Source: Diospyros lotus
Lineage: Eukaryota > Streptophyta > Magnoliopsida > Ericales > Ebenaceae
Assembly: GCF_014633365.1 (NCBI RefSeq)
Contig: NC_068351.1
Coordinates: forward strand, 26,322,366-26,386,365
Reading direction: 5' to 3'
Length of the DNA: 64,000 nt
Part shown: in pieces, positions 47,301 to 62,500 of the stretch
Layout of the letters: every line of letters begins with the position of its first letter
Numbering within the stretch: the first letter of the stretch is position 1
Position numbers and translations under genes: made by a program
Notes under the pieces: generated by a model
Database searches by the model: none
Seen by the model: only the letters and a program-made list of their open reading frames with translations
What the model was told of the DNA's origin: nothing

Positions 47301-50300
47301 TTCATTCCACCATTAAAAATTAAAAAAAAACAAAGAAATTTTTTTTTTGACCAATCACGGCAAAAGTGAAGAAATTACAATTACACCAGATTGTTCGATT
47401 TGATTGCTGTTACTTTTGTTTCAACATGAAACAATCAAAAGGTTGTTCAACTAACTAAATTAAAGTGTATTCTGAGTATTATTATAACTTTTTTTAAATG
47501 AATTACGACGATTAGACCTTTGTGCCGTAATTTTAGCTGCACAAAAAACTGTTTCCAATCAGATTTTTTTCGATGTCATAATAATGGTATAGAAATTCTT
47601 GTTCAAATCATATAATTGTTTTTAGATATCTTGGTTACGGACACTCCCTACAATCGATTCGGTTACTCATATTTGTATGAAAAGTCACGTTAAACCCCTA
47701 ATTTTATGAATATTTCAATTACACTTCCAAAAAAAATTACATTTAAAAACCATATGAAATTATCTTCATTCCACCATTGAAAATTTAAAAAAAAAAAAAA
47801 GAATTTTTTTTTTCGACCAATCACGGGAAAATGAAGAAATTACTCTTACGCCCGATTGTTCAATTTGGTCGCTAATATTTTTGTTTCAACATGAAACAAC
47901 CAAAAGGTGGTTCAACTAACTAAATTAAGGTGTATTCTGAGTTTCATTATAACGTTTTGTAAATGAATTATGACGATTCGACTTTTGTGCCGGGATTTTA
48001 GCTGCACAAAAAACTGTTTCTGATCAGATTTTTTTTGATTTCATAACAATTGTATAGAAATTTTGGTTCAGATCATATAATTTTTTTTAGATATCTTGGT
48101 TACGGAGCACTCCTTAGAATCAATTCGGTTACTCATAACTGTACCGAAATTCACGTTAAATAGCCAATCTTGTGAATATTTCAATTACACTTCCAAATAA
48201 AATTACACTTAAAACCATATGAAATTATCTTCATTCCACCATTGAAAATTAAAAAAAAAAAAGAAAATATTTTTTCGACGAATCACGGGAAAAATAAAGA
48301 AATTACACTTACGTTTGATTGTTTGATTTGATCGCTAATACTTTTGAATCAACATGAAACAACAAAAAGGTTGTTCAAGTAACTAAATAAAAGTGTATTC
48401 CGTGTTATATTGACTTTTTGCAGATGAATTACGTCGATTCAACTTTTGTGCTGGAATTTTAGCTGCACAAAAAATTGTTTCCGATCAGATTTTTTTGGAC
48501 GTCACAATAATCGTTTAGAAATTATGGTTCAGATCATAGAAATTTTTTTATATATCTTGGTTACGGACCACTCCCTACAATCGATTCGGTTTGCTCATAA
48601 TAGTACCGAAAATCTCGTTAAACAACAAATCTTGTGAATATTTCCATTACCCTTCCAAATAAAATTACACTTAAAAACCATATGAAATTATCTTCATTCC
48701 ACCATTAAAAATTAAAAAAAACAAAGAATTTTTTTTTTTGACCAATCACGGCAAAAGTGAAGAAATTACAATTACGCCAGATTGTTCGATTTGATTGCTG
48801 TTACTTTTGTTTCAACATGAAACAACCAAAAGGTTGTTCAACTAACTAAATTAAAGTGTATTCCGAGTTTTATTATAACTTTTTTTAAATGAATTACTAC
48901 GATTAGACCTTTGTGCCGTAATTTTAGCAGCACAAAAACTATTTCCGATCAGATTTTTTTCGATGTCATAATAATGGTATAGAAATTCTTGTTCAAATCA
49001 TATAATTGTTTTTAGATATCTTGGTTACGGACACTCCCTACAATCGATTCGGTTACTCATATTTGTATGAAAAGTCACGTTAAACCCCTAATTTTATGAA
49101 TATTTCAATTACACTTCCAAATAAAATTACATTTAAAAACCATATGAAATTATCTTCATTCCACCATTGAAAATTTTTTAAAAAAAAAAAGAATTTTTTT
49201 TCGACCAATCACGGGAAAATGAAGAAATTACTCTTACGCCCGATTGTTCAATTTGGTCGCTAATATTTTTGTTTCAACATGAAACAACCAAAAGGTGGTT
49301 CAACTAACTAAATTAAGGTGTATTCCGAGTTTCATTATAACGTTTTGTAAATGAATTATGACGATTCGACTTTTATGCCGGGATTTTAGCTGCACAAAAA
49401 ACTGTTTCCGATCAGATTTTTTTTGATTTCATAACAATTGTATAGAAATTTTGGTTCAGATCATATAATTTTTTTTAGATATCTTGGTTACGGAGCACTC
49501 CCTGGAATCAATTCGGTTACTCATAACTGTACCGAAATTCACGTTAAATAGCCAATCTTGTGAATATTTCAATTACACTTCCAAATAAAATTACACTTAA
49601 AACCATATGAAATTATCTTCATTCCACCATTGAAAATTAAAAAAAAAAAGAAAATATTTTTTCGACCAATCACGGGAAAAATAAAGAAATTACACTTACG
49701 TTTGATTGTTTAATTTGATCGCTAATACTTTTGAATCAACATGAAACAACAAAAAGGTTGTTCAAGTAACTAAATAAAAGTGTATTCCGTGTTATATTGA
49801 CTTTTTGCAGATGAATTACGACGATTCAACTTTTGTGCTGGAATTTTAGCTGCACAAAAAATTGTTTCCGATAAGATTTTTTTGGACGTCACAATAATCG
49901 TTTAGAAATTATGGTTCATATCATAGAAATTTTTTTATATATCTTGGTTACGGAGCACTCCCTGCAATCGATTCGGTTTGCTCATAATAGTACCGAAAAT
50001 CTCGTTAAACAACAAATCTTGTGAATATTTCCATTACCCTTCCAAATAAAATTACACTTAAAAACCACATGAAATTATCTTCATTCCACCATTAAAAATT
50101 AAAAAGAAACAAAGAATTTTTTTTTTTGACCAATCACGGCAAAAATGAAGAAATTATAATTATGCCAGATTGTTCGATTTGATTGCTGTTACTTTTGTTT
50201 CAACATGAAACAACCAAAAGGTTGTTCAACTAACTAAATTAAAGTGTGTTCCGAGTTTTATTATAACATTTTTTAAATGAATTATGACGATTAGACCTTT

Positions 50301-50404
50301 GTGCCGTAATTTTAGTTGCACAAAAAACTATTTCCGATCAGATTTTTTTCAATGTCATAATAATGGTATAGAAATTCTTGTTCAAATCATATAATTGTTT
50401 TTAG
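44390..50404. repeat. 1.39-kb trimeric higher-order repeat, about 4.3 copies
   Basis: The marker CTGTTACTTTTGTTTCAACA recurs at 44631, 46020, 47407, 48798 and 50186, spacings 1387-1391 bp, three monomers each. Type X (TTTGATTGCTGTTAC) has both dyads; one copy, near 47425, has a base change. Type Y (AATTTGGTCGCTAATA) has the second dyad broken by GGTGGTT. Type Z (CTTTTGAATCAACATGAAAC) has the first dyad broken and the second altered. Confidence 0.9.
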
Positions 50405-53400
50405 ATATCTTGGTTACGGAGCACACTCTGCAATCGATTCGATTAGTCATAATTGTGCAAAAAATCACATTAAACCCCTAATCTTGTAAATATTTCAATT
50501 ACACTTCCAAATAAAATTACACATAAAATCCGTATGAAATCATCTTCATTCCACCATTGAAATTTAAAAAAAAAAAAAGAAATTTTTTTTGCGACGAATC
50601 ACGAGAAAAATGAGGAAATTAAACTTAGGCCCGACTGTTCGATTTGTTCTCTAAAACTTTTGTTTCACCATGACACAACCAAAAGATTGTTCAACTAACT
50701 AAATTAAAGTGTATTCGGGGTTGTATTTACTTTTCGTAAATGAATTACGACGATTCGACTTTTGTGCCAGAATTTTAGCTACACAAAAAACTGTTTCCGA
50801 TCAGATTTTTTTCGTTGTCATAATAATTGTATAGACATTATTGTTCAGATCATATAATTTTTTTTAGATATCTTGGTTACGGAGCACTCCCTAAAATCGA
50901 TTTGGTTACTCATAATTGTACCGAAAATCACGTTAAACATCCAATCTTGCGCATATTTCAATTACACTTCTAAATAAAATTACAATTAAAAACCATATGA
51001 AATTATCTTCATTCCACAATTAAAAATTAAAAAAAAACAGAAATTTTTTTTGACCAATCACGGCAGAAGTGAAGAAATTCCAGTTACGCTAGATTGTTTG
51101 ATTTGATCGCTAATACTTTTGTTTCAACATGAAACAACAAAAAGTTTGTTCAACTAAATAAATTAAAGTGTATTCCGAGTTTTATTGACTTTTTGTAAAT
51201 GAATTACGACGATTCGACTTTTGTGCCGGGATTTTATCTGCGTAAAAAACTGTTTCCAATCAGATTTTTTTCGATGTCATCACAATCGTATAGAAATTTT
51301 GGTTCAGGTCAAATAATTTTTTTTACATATCATGGTTATGGACCACACCCTACAATCGATTTGCTTACTCATAATTGTGCCAAAAATCACGTTAAAACCC
51401 CTAATCTTGTGAATATTTCAATTACACTTCCAAACAAAATTACACGTAAAAACCATATGAAATTATCTTCATTCCACCATTGAAAATTTTTAAGAAAAAA
51501 AAGAAATTTTTTTTTTCGACCAATCACGGGAAAAATGAAGAAATTACTCTTACGCCTGATTGTTCAATTTGATCGCTAATATTTTTGTTTCAACATGAAA
51601 CAACCAAAAGGTTGTTCAACTAACTAAATTAAGATGTATTCCGAGTTTTATTATAACTTTTTGTAAATGAATTACGACGATTCGACTTTTGTGCCGGAAT
51701 TTTAGTTGCACGAAAAACAGTTTCCGATCAGATTTTTTTTCGATGTGATAACAATCGTATAGAAATTCTGGTTCAGATCATATACTTTTTTTTAGATATC
51801 TTGGTTACGGAGCACACCCTCCAATCGATTCTGTTACAGATAATTGTGCCAAAATTCACGTTAAACCCCTAATCTTGTGAATATTTCAGTTACACTTCCA
51901 AATAAAATTACACATAAAATTCATATGAAATTATCTTCATTCCACCATCAAAAATTTTAAAAAAAAAAGAAATTTTTTTTACGAACAATGACAGGAAAAA
52001 TGAATAAATTACACTTACGCCCGACTGTTCGATTTGATCTCTAATACTTTTGTTTCAACATGAAACAACCAAAAGGTTGTTCAACTAACTAAATTAAAGT
52101 GTATTCCGAGTTGTATTGACTTTTCGTAATTGAATTACGACGATTCGACTTTTGTGTCAGAATTTTAGATGCATAAAAAATTATTTTCGATCAGATTTTA
52201 TTCGATGTCATAATAATTGTATAGAAAATTTTGTTCAGATCATATAATTTTTTTTAGATATCTTGCTTACGGATCACTCCCTACAATTAATTCGGTTCCT
52301 CATAATTGTGCCAAAATTCACGTTAAACAACCAATCTTGTGAATATTTCAATTACACTTCCAAATAAAATTTCACTTAAAAACCATATGAAATTATCTTC
52401 ATTCCACCATTGAAAATGTTTTTTAAAAAAAAAGAATTTTTTTTTCCAACCAATCAGGGGAAAAATGAAGAAATTACTCTTACGCCCGATTGGTCAATTT
52501 GATTGCTAATATTTTTGTTTCAACATGAAACAACCAAAAGGTTGTTCAACTAACAAAATTAAGGTGTATTCCGACTTTTATTATAACTTTTTGTAAATGA
52601 ATTACGATGATTCGACTTTTGTGCCGAAATTTTAGCTGCACAAAAAATTGTTTCCGATCAGATTTTTTTCGATGTCATAATAATTGTTTAGAAATTCTTC
52701 TTTAGATTATATAATTTTTTTTAGATATCTTGGTTACGGACACTCCCTACAATCGATTCGTTTACTCATATTTGTACCAAAAGTCACGTTAAACCCCTAA
52801 TTTTGTTAATATTTCAATTACACTTCCAAATAAAATTACACCTAAAATCCCTATGAAATTATCTTCATTCCACCATCGAAAATTTAAAAAAAAAAGAAGA
52901 AATTTTTTTTGCGACCAATCACGAGAAAAATGAGGAAATTACACTTACGCCCGACTGTTCGATTTAATTTTTTTCGGATCTGATTTTTTTCGATGTCATA
53001 ATAATTGTATAGACATTCTTGTTCAGATCATATGATTTTTTTTAGATATCTTGGTTACGGAGCACTCCCTACAATCGATTTGGTTACTCATAATTGTACC
53101 GAAATTCAAGTTAAACAACCAATCTTGTGAGTATTTCAATTACACTTCCAAATTAAATTGCACTTAAAAACCATATGAAATTATCTTCATTCCACCATTG
53201 AAAATTTAAAAAAAAAAAGAAATTTTTTTTCGACCAATCACGGGAAAAATGAAGAAATTACTCTTACGCCCAATTGTTCAATTTGATCGCTAATATTTTT
53301 TTTTCAACATGAAACAAACAAAAGGTTGTTCAACGAACTAAATTAAGGTGTATTCCGAGTTTTATTATAACTTTTTGTAAATGAATTACGACGATTCGAC

Positions 53401-53939
53401 TTTTGTGCTGGAATTTTAGTTGCACAAAAAACAGTTTCCGATCAGATTTTTTTTTAATGTCATAACAATCGTACAAAAATTCTGGTTCAAATCAAATAAT
53501 TTATTTTAGATATCTTGGTTACGGAGCACACTCTGCAATCGATTCGGTTACTCATAATTGTGCAAAAAATAACGTTAAACCCCTAGTCCTGTAAATATTT
53601 AAATTACACTTCCAAAAAAAATTACACATAAAATCCATATGAAATTATCTTCATTACACCATTGAAAATCTAAAAAAAAAAAAAGAAATTTTTTTTGCGA
53701 CCAATCACGAGAAAAATGAGGAAATTACACTTACGCCCGACTGTTCGATTTGATCTCTAATACTTTTGTTTCAACATGAAACAACCAAAATGTTGTTCAA
53801 CTAACTAAATTAAAGTATATTCCGGGTTGTATTGACTTTTCGTAAATGAATTACGACGATTCGACTTTTGTGCCAGAATTTTAGCTGCACAAAAAACTGT
53901 TTCCGATCAGATTTTTTTCGATGTCATAATAATTGTATA

Positions 53940-56900
53940 GAAATTCTTGTTCAGATCATATAATTTTTTTTAAATATCTTGGTAACGGTGCACTCCCTAC
54001 AATCGTTTCGGTATTCATAATTGTACCAAAAGTCGCATTAAACCCCTAATTTCGTGAATATTTCAATTACACTTCCAAATAAAATTAGACCTAAAAACCA
54101 TATGAAATTATCTTCATTCCACCATTGAAAATTTAAAAAAAAAGAATTTTTTTTTCAACCAATCATGGGAAAAATGAAGAAATTACTCTTAGGCCCGATT
54201 GTTCAATTTGGTCGCTAATATTTTTGTTTCAACATGAAACAACCAAAAGGTAGTTCAACTAACTAAATTAAGGTGTATTCCGAGTTTTATTATAACTTTT
54301 TGTAAACGAATTACGACGATTAGACTTTTGTGCCGGGATTTTAGCTGCACAAAAAACTGATTCCGATCATATTTTTTTCGATGTCATAACAATCGTATAG
54401 AAATTCTGGTTTAGATCATATAATTTTTTTTTAGATATCTTGCTTATGGAGCACTCTTTGCAATCGATTCGGTTACTCATAACTGTACCGAAATTCACGG
54501 TAAACAGCCAATCTTGTGAATATTTCAATTATACTTCCAAATAAAATTACACTTAAAAACCATATTAAAATATCTTCATTCCACCATTGAAAATTAAAAA
54601 AAAAAAAAAGAAAATATTTTTTTGACCAATCACAGGAAAAGTAAAGAAATTACACTTATGTCCGACTGTTCAATTTGATCTCTAATACTTTTGTTTCAAC
54701 ATCAAACAACCAAAAGGTTGTTCAACTAACTAAAGTAAAGTGTATTTCGGGTTGTATTGACTTTTCTTAAATGAATTACGATCATTCCACTTGTGTGCCA
54801 GAATTTTAGCTGCACAAAAAACTATTTCCGATCAGATTTTTTTCGATGTCATAATAATTGTATAGAAATTCTTGTTTAGATCATATAATCTTTTTTAGAT
54901 ATCTTGATTAAGGAACACTTCCTACAATCGTTTCGTTAATTCATAATTGTAACAAAAGTTACATTAAACCCCTAATCTTGTGAATATTTCAATTACACAT
55001 CCAAATAAAATTATACTTAAAAACCATTTGAAATTATCTTCACTCCACCCCTGAAAATTTAAAAAAAAAAAAAAATTCGACCAATAACGGGAAAAATGAA
55101 GAAATTACTCTTATGCCCGATTGTTCAATTTGGTCGCTAATATTTTTGTTTCAACATGAAACAACCAAAAGGTGGTTCAACTAATAAAATTAAGGTGTAT
55201 TCCGAGTTTTATTATAACTTTTTGTAAATGAATTATGACGATTCGACTTTTGTGCGGAATTTTAGCTGCACAAAAAACTGTTTCGGATCAGATTTTTTTC
55301 GATGTCATAACAATCGTATAGAAATTCTGCTTCAGATCAAATAATTTTTTTTAGATATCTTGGTTAAGGAGCACACCCTGCAATCGATTCAGTTACTCAT
55401 AATTGTGCCAAAATCACATTAAACCCCTAATCTTGTGAATATTTCAGTTACATTTCCAAATAAAATTACACATAAAATCCATATGAAATTATCTTCATTC
55501 CACCATTGATAATTTAAAAAAAAAAAAAATTTGCGACCAATCACTAGAAAAATGAGGAAATTACACTTACGCTCGACTGTTCGATTTGATCTCTAATACT
55601 TTTGTTTCAACATGAAACAACCAAAAAGTTGTTCAACTAACTAAATTAAAGACTATTCCGGGTTGTGTTGACTTTTCATAAATGAATTACGACGATTCGA
55701 CTTTTGTGCCAGAATTTTAGTTGCACAAAAAACTGTTTCCGATCAGATTTTTTTCGATGTCATAATAATTGTATAGAAATTCTTGTTCAGATCATATAAT
55801 TTTTTTTAAATATCTTGGTTACGGTGCACTCCCTACAATCGTTTCGGTATTCATAACTGTACCAAAAGTCGCATTAAACCCCTAATTTCGTGAATATTTC
55901 AATTACACTTCCAAATAAAATTAGACCTAAAAACCGTATGAAATTATCTTCATTCCACCATTGAAAATTTTTTAAAAAAAAAAAGAATTTTTTTTCCGAC
56001 CAATCACGGGAAAAATGAAGAAATTACTTTTACGCCCGATTGTTCAATTTGGTCGCTAATATTTTTGTTTCAACATGAAACAACCAAAAGGTGGTTCAAC
56101 TAACCAAATTAAGGTGTATTCCGAGTTTTATTATAACTTTTTATAAACGAATTACGACGATTAGACTTTTGTGCCGGGATTTTAGCTGCACAAAAAACTG
56201 ATTCTGATCATATTTTTTTCGATGTCATAACAATCGTATAGAAATTCTGGTTTAGATCATATAATTTTTTTTTAGATATCTTGCTTATGGAGCACTCCCT
56301 GCAATCGATTCGGTTATTCATAACTGTACCGAAATTCACGGTAAACAGCCAATCTTGTGAGTATTTCAATTACACTTCCAAATAAAATTACACTTAAAAA
56401 CCATATTGAAATATCTTCATTCCACCATTGAAAATTAAAAAAAAAAAAGAAAATATTTTTTCGACTAATCACAGGAAAAATAAAGAAATTACACTTATGT
56501 CCGACTGTTCGATTTGATCTCTAATACTTTTGTTTCAACATGAAACAACCAAAAGGTTGTTCAACGAACTAAAGTAAAGTGTATTTCGAGTTGTATTGAC
56601 TTTTCTTAAATGAATTACGACGATTCCACTTGTGTGCAGAATTTTAGCTGCACAAAAACCTGTTTCCGATCAAATTTTTTTCGATGTCATAATAATTGTA
56701 TAGAAATTCTTGTTCAGATCATATAATCTTTTTTAGATAACTTGATTAAGGAACACTTCCTACAATCGTTTCGTTAATTCATAATTGTAACAAAAGTTAC
56801 GTTAAACCCCTAATCTTGTGAATACTTCAATTACACATCCAAATAAAATTACACTGAAAAACCATTTGAAATTATCTTCATTCCACCACCGAAAATTTAA

Positions 56901-59900
56901 AAAAAAAAAAAAATTGACCAATAACGGGAAAAATGAAGAAATTACGCTTATGCCCGATTGTTCAATTTTGTCGCTAATATTTTTGTTTCAACAAGAAACA
57001 ACCAAAAGGTGGTTCAACTAATAAAATTAAGGTGTATTCCGAGTTTTATTATAACTTTTTGTAAATGAATTACGACGATTCGACTTTTGTGCGGAATTTT
57101 AGCTGCACAAAAAATAATTTCGAATCAGATTTTTTTCGATGTCATAACAATCGTATAGAAATTCTGCATCAGATCAAATAATTTTTTTAGATATCTTGGT
57201 TATGGAGCACACCCTGCAATCGAATCGGTTACTCATAATTGTGCCAAAATCACATTAAACCCCTAATCTTGTGAATATTTCAGTTACATTTCCAAATAAA
57301 ATTACACATAAAATCCATATGAAATTATCTTCATTCCACCATTGATAATTTAAAAAAAAAAAAATTTGCGACCAATCACGGGAAAAATGAGGAAATTACA
57401 CTTACGCCTGACTGTTCGATTTGATCTCTAATACTTTTGTTTCAACATGAAATAACCAAAAGGTTGTTCAACTAACTAAATTAAAATGTATTCTGGGTTG
57501 TATTGACTTTTCGTAAATGAATTACGACGATTCGACTTTTGTGCCGGAATTATTGCTGCACAAAAAACTGTTTCCGATCTGATTTTTTTCGATGTCATAA
57601 TAATTGTATAGACATTGTTGTTCAGATCATATGATTTTTTTTAGATATCTTGGTTACGGAGCACTCCCTACAATCGATTCGGTTACTCATAATTGTACCG
57701 AAATTCACGTTAAACAACCAATCTTGTGAATATTTCAATTACACTTCCAAATTAAATTGCACTTAAAAACCGTATGAAATTATCTTTATTCCACCATTGA
57801 AAATTGAAAAAAAAAAGAAATTATTTTTCGACCAATCATGGGAAAAATGAAGAAATTAGTCTTACGCCCGATTGTTCAATTTGATCGCTAATATTTTTTT
57901 TCCAACATGAAACAAACAAAAGGTTGTTTAAGTAACTAAATTAAGGTGTATTCCGATTTTTATTATAACTTTTTGTGAATGAATTACGACGATTCGACTT
58001 TTGTACCGGAATTTTAGTTGCACAAAAAATAGTTTCCGATCAGATTTTTTTTTCGAAGTCATAACAATCGTATAGAAATTCTGGTTCTGATCAAATAATT
58101 TATTTTAGATATCTTGGTTAGGGAGCACTCCCTACAATCGTTTCAGTATTCATAATTGTACCAAAAGTCGCATTAAACCCCTAATTTCGTGAAATTTCAA
58201 TTACACTTCCAAATAAAATTAGACCTAAAAACCATATGAAATTATCTTCATTCCACCATTGAAAATTTTTTAAAAAAAAAGAATTTTTTTTTTCGACCAA
58301 TCACGGGAAAAATGAAGAAATTACTCTTACGCCCGATTGTTCAATTTGGTCGCTAATATTTTTGTTTCAACATGAAACAACCAAAAGGTGGTTCAACTAA
58401 CCAAATTAAGGTGTATTCCGAGTTTTATTATAACTTTTTATAAACGAATTACAACGATTAGACTTTTGTGCCGGGATTTTAGCTGCACAAAAAACTGATT
58501 CTGATCATATTTTTTTCGATGTCATAACAATCGTATAGAAATTCTGGTTTAGATCATATAATTTTTTTTTTAGATATCTTGGTTATGGAGCACTCCCTGC
58601 AATCGATTCGGTTACTCATAACTGTACCGAAATTCACGGTAAACAGCCAATCTTGTGAATATTTCAATTACACTTCCAAATAAAATTACACTTAAAAACC
58701 ATATTGAAATATCTTCATTCCACCATTGAAAATTAAAAAAAAAAGAAAATATTTTTTCGACCAATCACAGGAAAAATAAAGAAATTACACTTATGTCCGA
58801 CTGTTCGATTTGATCTCTAATACTTTTGTTTCAACATGAAACAACCAAAAGGTTGTTCAACAAACTAAAGTAAAGTGTATTTCGGGTTGTATTGACTTTT
58901 CTTAAATGAATTATGACGATTCCACTTGCGTGCCGGAATTTTAGCTGCACAAAAACCTGTTTCCGATCAAATTTTTTTTGATGTCATAATAATTGTATTG
59001 AAATTCTTGTTCAGATCATATAATCTTTTTTAGATATCTTGATTAAGGAACACTTCCTACAATCGTTTCGGTAATTCATAATTGTAACAAAAGTTACATT
59101 AAACCCCTAATCTTGTGAATACTTCAATTACACATCCAAATAAAATTACACTAAAAAACCATTTGAAATTATCTTCATTCCACCACCGAAAATTTAAAAA
59201 AAAAAAAACATTCGACCAATAACAGGAAAAATGAAGAAATTACGCTTATGCCCGATTGTTCAATTTGGTCACTAATATTTTTGTTTCAACATGAAACAAC
59301 CAAAAGGTGGTTCAACTAATAAAATTAAGGTGTATTCCGAGTTTTATTATAACTTTTTGTAAATGAATTACGACGATTCGACTTTTGTGCGGAATTTTAG
59401 CTGCACAAAAATAATTTCGAATCAGATTTTTTTCGATGTCATAGCAATCGTATAGAAATTCTGCATCAGATCAAATAATTTTTTTTAGATATCTTGGTTA
59501 TGGAGCACACCCTGCAATTGAATCGGTTACTCATAATTGTGTCAAAATCACATTAAACCCCTAATCTTGTGAATATTTCAGTTACATTTCCAAATAAAAT
59601 TACACATAAAATCCATATGAAATTATCTTCATTCCACCATTGATAATTTAAAAAAAAAAAATTTGCGACCAATCACGGAAAAAATGAGGAAATTACACTT
59701 ACGCCTGACTGTTCGATTTGATCTCTAATACTTTTGTTTCAACATGAAACAACCAAAACGTTGTTCAACTAGCAAAATTAAAGTGTATTCCGGGTTGTAT
59801 TGACTTTTCGTAATCGAATTACGACGATTCGACTTTTGTGCCAGAATTTTAGCAACACAAAAAATTGTTTCCGATCTGATTTTTTTCGATGTCATAATAA

Positions 59901-62500
59901 TTGTATAGACATTCTTGTTCAGATCATATGATTTTTTTTAGATATCTTGATTACGAAGCACTCCCTACAATCGATTCGGTTACTCATAATTGTACCGAAA
60001 TTCACGTTAAACAACCAATCTTGTGAATATTTCAATTACACTTCCAAATTAAATTGCACTTAAAAACCGTATGAAATTATCTTCATTTCACCATTGAAAA
60101 TTTAAAAAAAAAAAAGAAATTTTTTTTTGACCAATCACGGGAAAAATGAAGAAATTAGTCTTACGCCCGATTGTTCAATTTGATCGCTAATATTTTTTTT
60201 TCAACATGAAACAAACAATAGGTTGTTTAACTAACTAAATTAAGGTGCATTCCGATTTTTATTATAACTTTTTGTAAATGAATTACGACAATTCTACTTT
60301 TGTGCCATAATTTTAGTTGCACAAAAAATAGTTTCCGATCAGATTTTTTTTCGAAGTCATAACAATCGTATAGAAATTCTGGTTCTGATCAAATAATTTA
60401 TTTTAGATATCTTGGTTAGGGAGCACACTCTGTAATCGATTCGGTTACTCATAATTGTGCCAAAAAGAATGTTAAACCCCTAATTTTGTAAATATTTAAA
60501 TTAAACATCCAAATAAAATTACTTATAAAATCCATATGAAATTATCTTCATTACACCATTGAAAATCTAAAAAAAAAAAGATAATTTTTTTGCGACTAAT
60601 CACGGGAAAAATGAGGAAATTACACTTACGCCCGACTGTTCGATTTGATCTTTAATACTTTTGTTTCAACATGAAACAACCAAAAGGTTGTTCAACTAAC
60701 TAAATTAAAGTATATTCCGGGTTGTATTGACTTTTCGTAAATAAATTACGACAATTCGACTTTTGTGCCGGAATTTTAGCTGCACAAAAACCTGTTTCTG
60801 ATCAGATTTTTTTCGATGTCATAACAATCGTATAGAAATTTTGCTTCAGATCAAATAATTTTTTTTAGATATCTTGGTTACGGAGCACACCCTGCAATCA
60901 AATCGGTTACTCATAATTGTGCCAAAAAATCACATTAAACCCCTAATCTTGTGAATATTTCGGTTACATTTCCAAATAAAATTACACATAAAATCCATAT
61001 GAAATTATCTTCATTCCACCATTGATAATTTAAAAAAAACCAAAATTTGCGACCAATCACGGGAAAAATGAGGAAATTACACTTACGCTCAACTGTTCGA
61101 TTTGATCTCTAATACTTTTATTTCAACATGAAATAACCAAAAGGTTGTTCAACTAACTAAATTAAAGTGTATTCCGGATTGTATTGACTTTTCGTAAATG
61201 AATTACGATGATTCGACTTTTGTGCCGAAATTTTAGCTGCACAAAAAACTGTTTCGATCTGATTTTTTTCGATGTCATAATAATTGTATAGACATTCTTG
61301 TTCAGATCATATGATTTTTTTTAGATATCTTGGTTACGGAGCACTCCCTACAATCGATTCGATTTTCATAATTATGCCGAAATTCACGTTAAACAACCAA
61401 TCTTGTGAATATTTCAATTACACTTCCAAATTAAATTGCACTTAAAAACCGTATGAAATTATCTTCATTCCACCATTGAAAATTTAAAAAAAAAAAGAAT
61501 TTTTTTTTCGACCAATCACGGGAAAAATGAAGAAATTAGTCTTACGCCCGATTGTTCAATTTGATCGCTAATATTTTTTTTCAACATGAAACAAACAAAA
61601 GGTTGTTTAACTAACTAAATTAAGGTGTATTCCGATTTTTATTATAACTTTTTGTAAATGAATTACGACGATTCGACTTTTGTGCTAGAATTTTAGTTGC
61701 ACAAAAAACAGTTTCCGATCAGATTTTTTTTCGAAGTCATAACAATCGTATAGAAATTCTGGTTCTGATCAAATAATTTATTTTAGATATCTTGGTTAGG
61801 GAGCACACTCTGTAATCGATTCGGTTACTCATAATTGTGCCAAAAATAACGTTAAACCCCTAATTTTGTAAATATTTAAATTAAACATCCAAATAAAATT
61901 ACTTATAAAATCCATATGAAATTATCTTCATTACACCATTGAAAATCTAAAAACAAAAAAGATAATTTTTTTGCGACCAATCACGGGAAAAATGAGGAAA
62001 TTACACTTACGCCCGACTGTTCGATTTGATCTCTAATACTTTTGTTTCAACATGAAACAAGCAAAAGGTTGTTTAACTAACTAAATTAAAGTATATTCCG
62101 GGTTGTATTGACTTTTCGTAAATAAATTACGACGATTCGACTTTTGTGCCGGAATTTTAGCTGCACAAAAAAGTGTTTCCGATCAGATTTTTTTCGATGT
62201 CATAACAATCGTATAGAAATTCTGCTTCAGATCAAATATAATTTTTTAGATATCTTGGTTATGGAGCACACCCTGTAATCGAATCGGTTACTCATAATTG
62301 TGCCAAAAAATCACATTAAACCCCTAATCTTGTGAATATTTCGGTTACATTTCCAAATAAAATTACACATAAAATCCATATGAAATTATCTTCATTCCAC
62401 CATTGATAATTTAAAAAAAAAAAAATTTCGACCAATAACGAAAAAAATGAGGAAATTACCCTTATGCCGGACTGTTCGATTTGATCTCTAATACTTTTGT
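53940..62500. repeat. Higher-order repeats of 4, 5 and 3 monomers
   Basis: TTGATTAAGGAACACTTCCT near 54903, 56741 and 59039 gives intervals of 1838 and 2298 bp (4 and 5 monomers). CATATGATTTTTTTTAG near 57625, 59921 and 61304 gives 2296 and 1383 bp (5 and 3). GATCAAATAATTTATTTTAG near 60399 and 61779 gives 1380 bp. The repeat length therefore shifts along the block. Positions are approximate by a few bases. Confidence 0.8.

Noticed and set aside
51199..51483. ORF of 94 codons in satellite (also 41698-41883, 48446-48637, 56818-57021, 38891-39103)
   Set aside because: They lie wholly in the tandem monomers, and equivalent positions in neighbouring monomers are not open. They are chance frames.
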